Shown here: in pieces, positions 60,231 through 64,000 of the stretch | How positions within the stretch are numbered: the stretch's first letter is position 1 | How the letters are laid out: each line of letters starts with the position of its first letter | DNA from: Enterococcus viikkiensis | Lineage (GTDB): Bacteria > Bacillota > Bacilli > Lactobacillales > Enterococcaceae | Reading direction: 5' to 3' | NCBI RefSeq assembly: GCF_005405345.1 | Contig: NZ_BJDW01000001.1 | Location: forward strand, 186,001-250,000 | DNA: 64,000 bases | Made by a program: the position numbers and the translations under genes | Notes under the pieces: generated by a model | What the model was told of the DNA's origin: nothing | What the model saw: only the letters and a program-made list of their open reading frames with translations | Database searches by the model: none

Positions 60231-61424
60231 ATGCAACTGCAACGAGATTTGCTTTCCTTAGCACTTTATTTGATTGGATTCATTTTTATACTCGTTCGCT
60301 TTAAGAAAAAAAAATTGAAACACGTATTGATTTGGACAGGTATTTTTCTAATCTTATATTTTTGCTTTATCGAAATACGCGAAAAAACGTTTTATCTTTT
60401 AATTCCGCTATTTTTCTTTTTCTTATTTTATTATTTTTATTTCAAAGACAAGTGTCGTTTGAGAAACGGCTGGCTATTCAACCTTTTTCTACTTAGTTTT
60501 ATGGGTTATTTAGTCATCTTAACATTCTCATCACGTTCCTTGATTTCTGCAGGCATTTTAGGTGTTTTAATTCTGCTGTTCTTATTTAGTTTTCTTTTTG
60601 GTATTTATGCCGCAATTATTTTTCTTATCGGTAATAGTTTCATTGTTTTACGGCATGAATCTCGCCGCTTACCCAACTTACTAACGCTGATCTTGGCTTT
60701 AGCGATTATTGCATTGGTCATTATACAAACCTACGGGGCCCAGCTTCTCCCTGAGTGGATGCTACCGCTCTTGTCTATTCCAACCTTGATTTCTGGTTAT
60801 TTTTTTATTGTCTTTTGGAATTTTCTATCCATCTCAATGATCTATCAATTCAACCAACCAAAGGAAGATCAAGATTTTATTATTATTCTTGGTGCTGGCT
60901 TAATCGATGGACGGAAAGTAACACCACTCTTAGCACAGCGAATCAATCGCGGGATTCAATTTTATCAGCAACAGCTAAAAGAAACTTTATCTGCGCCGAA
61001 GCTCTTAATGTCTGGTGGGCAAGGTCCGGATGAAAAGGTCCCCGAAGCCATCGCTATGCAAGAATACGCGATCGAACAAGGAATTCCTGTTGAAGATATC
61101 TTACTGGAAGCCCAGTCTACAAATACGTTGGAAAATATGAAGTTTAGCAAAGAAATCATGGATCGAGAAAGACCTTCTGGCTACCATGCGATTTTTACAT
61201 CAAACAACTATCATATCTTCCGAGCAGGGATGTATGCGTCCCAAGCGGGCTTAAAAATAGACGGAATCGGTTCAAAGACTGCACGTTATTATTGGCCCAA
61301 TGCTTTTTTACGAGAATTCATCGCAGTGGCTCTGATGCACAAACGAATTCACCTATTTATTTGTGGGGGAATCGTTGTGCTCGGAAGTCTCTTGACTGCA
61401 GCAAGTTTTATTTCTTTACACTGA
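60231..61424 (+). CDS. YdcF/SanA-type membrane protein (DUF218)
   Basis: The 397-residue protein has about seven membrane segments in its first 200 residues, then a DUF218 domain: FIIILGAGLIDGRKVTPLLA, LLMSGGQGPDEKVPEAIAMQ, QSTNTLENMKFSKEI and TSNNYHIFRAGMYA. DUF218 proteins such as ElyC and SanA affect envelope precursors or barrier function. It ends in another helix (about 373-392). AAAGGTG precedes the ATG. Transcribed alone. Confidence 0.85.
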   Translation: MQLQRDLLSLALYLIGFIFILVRFKKKKLKHVLIWTGIFLILYFCFIEIREKTFYLLIPLFFFFLFYYFYFKDKCRLRNGWLFNLFLLSFMGYLVILTFSSRSLISAGILGVLILLFLFSFLFGIYAAIIFLIGNSFIVLRHESRRLPNLLTLILALAIIALVIIQTYGAQLLPEWMLPLLSIPTLISGYFFIVFWNFLSISMIYQFNQPKEDQDFIIILGAGLIDGRKVTPLLAQRINRGIQFYQQQLKETLSAPKLLMSGGQGPDEKVPEAIAMQEYAIEQGIPVEDILLEAQSTNTLENMKFSKEIMDRERPSGYHAIFTSNNYHIFRAGMYASQAGLKIDGIGSKTARYYWPNAFLREFIAVALMHKRIHLFICGGIVVLGSLLTAASFISLH

Positions 61425-61478
61425 TTTTCTGAGATTGAGAAAGGCTTTTGCAAGCTCGTTTTGCTTATTGCCGATAAC

Positions 61479-61498
61479 GCTAGTTCGTGAAGCCGGAC
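61479..61498 (+). repeat. Short dispersed repeat, copy 2
   Basis: GCTAGTTCGTGAAGCCGGAC matches the minus strand of 27096-27115 in 19 of 20 positions. It lies in the gap after the YdcF-type gene. Confidence 0.55.
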
Positions 61499-61566
61499 CT
61501 GGATATACTTGCTGTAAAGCGATTTATTTATTTGAAAAGTTTAAACTATCTTTATAGTGAATAAAA

Positions 61567-61602
61567 TAGGGAGTGCGACCTGTAATGGCCGCACTCCCTA
61601 TT
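61567..61602. terminator. Bidirectional terminator
   Basis: ATAGGGAGTGCG pairs perfectly with CGCACTCCCTAT around 12 bases, with T runs on both strands. Confidence 0.92.
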
Positions 61603-61620
61603 TTTTATTTGATGGATAAA

Positions 61621-63969
61621 TTATTCTGCTCGCAATGCGATAGCCGCATCTTTTTTAGCCGCCATTTTGGCAGGAATGTGTCCGCCGATCATGGTTAATA
61701 CGGTCGAAACGAGGATTAAAATAACTCCGTGGACTGGATTTAATTGCGCCACGTCTTTAAGTTCAGTCATATTATAAAGAATCGCGTTGATTGGGAAGGT
61801 CGCAAGGTAGGCGATCAAGACACCTAAAGTTCCTGAAGCAACACCTAAAATACACGTTTCCGCGTCAAACACTCGGGTGATATCCTTCTTCCGTGCGCCC
61901 AGCGCTTTCAAGACACCAATTTCTTTGGTCCGTTCAATGACAGAAGTATAAGTGATGATCCCAATCATAATCATGCTGGTCACTAGTGAGATTCCAGCGA
62001 AAGCAACTAGAACGTAAGTAATGGCGTCCATTAAACCGCCGGTCAATTCAGTCATCGTGCCTGCCAAGTCAGTATAAATGATCTTGTCTTCTTTTGGTTT
62101 GCCTTTGTTGTAATCATCCAAATAGCTTAAAATTTGTTCTTTGTCTTTATAATTATTTGGATAGATCATGATGCTGCTTGGGATGCTGTCGCCGCCTAAG
62201 TAGGCCAAAGTATTCTCCTTAGCAGCCTCATCTAATTTTTCGTTGGTCATGACATTTGTATCCGCATCTTTTTGTGCTGCGACAATCTCAGAATTTTCAT
62301 TATCTTTGACGATTTTAGATGTCAGTTCATTGCTATAAGCAATCCCTGGTGCTAATAAATTCATAGTCGAAGAACTTTTCACCCGTAAGATTCCTGAGAT
62401 TTTTAACGTGTCATTGTTTGCATTATCAAACATTGCTTGGTAATCATTTTTAGGAATAAAATTCCCTGTCGGTAATTTTTGATAATATTCATTGTTGTTA
62501 ATCAATTTGAATTGGGTGCCGACGATCTTATCAAAGTTCAGTTTTTCACCGTCTTTCAGCTCAAAGCCAAGATTTTTTAATGAATTGATATTGGTGCTAT
62601 TGTTCGCGTCAACAATGAGTACCACATCGGTAGTCGCTTTTGGATAAGCCCCAGCTAACAATTTATAATTGTCCTCTAAAAAGTTCCCAGAGCTTTCATC
62701 TAGCTGCGTAGGGAAAGACGAAACGCCCATTCCGGTCATGCTAGACACTGCGCTCATCATGGAAGGGCCGCTGTCTGGTGCTTCATTTGATAGCTTGACT
62801 GGTTTCACATCCCCGTCGACATCACGCAAAAGGTTCATTCCCACAACACGCGTATAACCGATATTATTACTTAGCTTAGGATCGATATTATTAATGTAGT
62901 CGATATATTTTTGATCGATCTTATTCGTATGTTGCGCTTTGTCTTCATCACTGATTTTCGCGATGATTTCATTTTTGCCAGCTTTATTTGAGTCACTCAC
63001 TTTTTCTGAGCCTAATGCTTGATTGCGATTCGCGGTCTGATCTGTCGTGGTTTTCGAGATCGTAATCGGATACTTCGCCATCGTTTCTGCTTGGGTCGTA
63101 TCAATTTGCTTTTGAAAACCGCTGGACAGTGAAAGCACAATTCCGATACTGATGATCCCAATACTTGAAGCAAAGGCAGTCAAAAAGGTCCGCCCTTTTT
63201 TGGTACGCAAGTTATTGAAGGACAGCTTCAAGGCAGTGATGAATTTCATCTTGGTTCGTTTTAATTGAAACTCTTCCCCTTTCTTTCCTTCGATATGGGG
63301 ATGTGAGTCATTCAAAATCTGTCCATCAGAAAATTGAATGGTCCGATCAGCATATTTATTTGCTAGTTCAGGATTATGCGTCACCATGATAACCAATTTT
63401 TCTTTGGACAATTCTTGGATCAAGTTCATGATTTGAACACTGGTCTCGGTATCCAAAGCACCCGTCGGTTCATCACAAAGCAAAATATCTGGATCGTTGG
63501 CTAACGCTCGCGCGATGGCGACCCGCTGCATTTGTCCTCCAGAAAGCTGATTTGGTTTCTTATGCATATGATCGGCCAGACCTACTCGCCGTAGCGCATC
63601 CTCAGCCCGTTGCTGCTTTTCTTCCTTCGAGACACCGCTGAGGGTCATCCCAAGCTCTACATTATCGATAATTCCTAAATGACTGATCAAGTTGTAACTT
63701 TGAAAAACAAACCCGATGGAATTATTACGATACGCATCCCAATCGGCGTCTTTAAAGGTTTTCGTTGATGTCCCGTCGATGATCATATCACCGGAATCAT
63801 AATTGTCCAAGCCACCGATTACATTCAGCATCGTCGTCTTCCCTGATCCGCTGGCTCCTAGGATCGCGACGAATTCTTGTCGGCGAAATGCAACCGACAC
63901 ACCGTCTAACGCTTTTGTGGTGGTATCGCCCACATGATAATATTTTTTTATATCTTTTAATTCTAACAT
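61621..63969 (-). CDS. ABC transporter ATPase-permease fusion (MacB-like)
   Basis: The 782-residue protein joins an ATPase (about 1-225) to an FtsX-type permease. Walker A is [19 protein letters not shown], the signature [16 protein letters not shown], Walker [14 protein letters not shown], and MVTHNP. Residues about 250-280 form the first membrane helix. An extracellular domain of about 350 residues rich in Asn, Asp and Lys follows (roughly 285-650), and three C-terminal helices carry [20 protein letters not shown]. It should act as a homodimeric mechanotransmission pump for peptides or antibiotics. GGGTGACACG precedes the ATG. The window ends 31 bp upstream, so operon partners may lie outside. 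Confidence 0.9.
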   Translation of the reverse strand: MLELKDIKKYYHVGDTTTKALDGVSVAFRRQEFVAILGASGSGKTTMLNVIGGLDNYDSGDMIIDGTSTKTFKDADWDAYRNNSIGFVFQSYNLISHLGIIDNVELGMTLSGVSKEEKQQRAEDALRRVGLADHMHKKPNQLSGGQMQRVAIARALANDPDILLCDEPTGALDTETSVQIMNLIQELSKEKLVIMVTHNPELANKYADRTIQFSDGQILNDSHPHIEGKKGEEFQLKRTKMKFITALKLSFNNLRTKKGRTFLTAFASSIGIISIGIVLSLSSGFQKQIDTTQAETMAKYPITISKTTTDQTANRNQALGSEKVSDSNKAGKNEIIAKISDEDKAQHTNKIDQKYIDYINNIDPKLSNNIGYTRVVGMNLLRDVDGDVKPVKLSNEAPDSGPSMMSAVSSMTGMGVSSFPTQLDESSGNFLEDNYKLLAGAYPKATTDVVLIVDANNSTNINSLKNLGFELKDGEKLNFDKIVGTQFKLINNNEYYQKLPTGNFIPKNDYQAMFDNANNDTLKISGILRVKSSSTMNLLAPGIAYSNELTSKIVKDNENSEIVAAQKDADTNVMTNEKLDEAAKENTLAYLGGDSIPSSIMIYPNNYKDKEQILSYLDDYNKGKPKEDKIIYTDLAGTMTELTGGLMDAITYVLVAFAGISLVTSMIMIGIITYTSVIERTKEIGVLKALGARKKDITRVFDAETCILGVASGTLGVLIAYLATFPINAILYNMTELKDVAQLNPVHGVILILVSTVLTMIGGHIPAKMAAKKDAAIALRAE

Positions 63970-64000
63970 CGTGTCACCCTTTTCTCTTAGTTTACATCGT

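Overview
The window reads as chromosomal DNA of a low-GC Gram-positive coccus, most likely an Enterococcus. The evidence is a dlt operon led by dltX, a copYZAB copper operon with TACANNTGTA operators, an anaerobic nrdDG pair with NrdR boxes, the dinG-tseB-aspartate aminotransferase-asnS order, and the dnaX-ebfC-recR-tmk-darA-holB-ricT-yabA-rsmI replication block. I cannot fix the species. No phage, plasmid, insertion sequence or CRISPR array is visible; this is mostly core chromosome with some accessory and decayed genes.

Layout. Positions 1-480: A/T-rich DNA, a frameshifted small hydrophobic peptide gene and a terminator. 485-1610 (minus): rplU-prp-rpmA ribosomal operon with promoter and L21-type leader; Prp is expected to trim the L27 N-terminus. 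1620-4095 (plus): UDG-superfamily protein, TrmR-like methyltransferase, DUF915 surface hydrolase, tRNA-Arg(UCU). 4170-7830: small membrane protein, a decayed acetyltransferase-like fragment, an ACT protein, and a divergent pair of a signal-peptidase-like protein lacking its serine and a seven-helix membrane protein with a degenerate kinase tail. 7839-11509 (minus): lplA, MBL hydrolase, DUF975 protein, M42 peptidase. 11688-16325: Nudix gene, a three-gene ABC-2 exporter, and the ruins of a two-component system. 16365-20824 (minus): dltXABCD. 21099-23868 (minus): BceAB-type transporter with no two-component genes beside it. 24090-27076 (plus): nrdD-nrdG. 27121-30044 (minus): dinB under a LexA-type box, an orphan Phd/YefM-like protein and an Mga-like regulator. 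30158-37447 (minus): copYZAB, then a Zn/Cd/Pb-type ATPase behind two ArsR-type operators. 37602-43467 (minus): asnS, aminotransferase, tseB, dinG. 43650-47323 (minus): csp, a baeRF-like gene and amtB-glnK. 47474-54332 (minus): replication and repair block. 54514-58088 (plus): SPFH, zinc-ribbon and TPM proteins, interrupted by a 155-bp tandem repeat. 58230-63969: D,D-carboxypeptidase, GyrI-like protein, YdcF-type membrane protein and an ABC ATPase-permease fusion.

Envelope defence and metal export are the main accessory themes: D-alanylation, BceAB, the SPFH/TPM membrane module, two copper ATPases and one divalent-cation ATPase. The least explained pieces are the repeat-bearing SPFH/zinc-ribbon/TPM cluster, the serine-less signal peptidase beside the seven-helix sensor-like protein, the orphan Phd-like regulator with its palindrome, and orphan plus-strand terminators near 45.4 kb.
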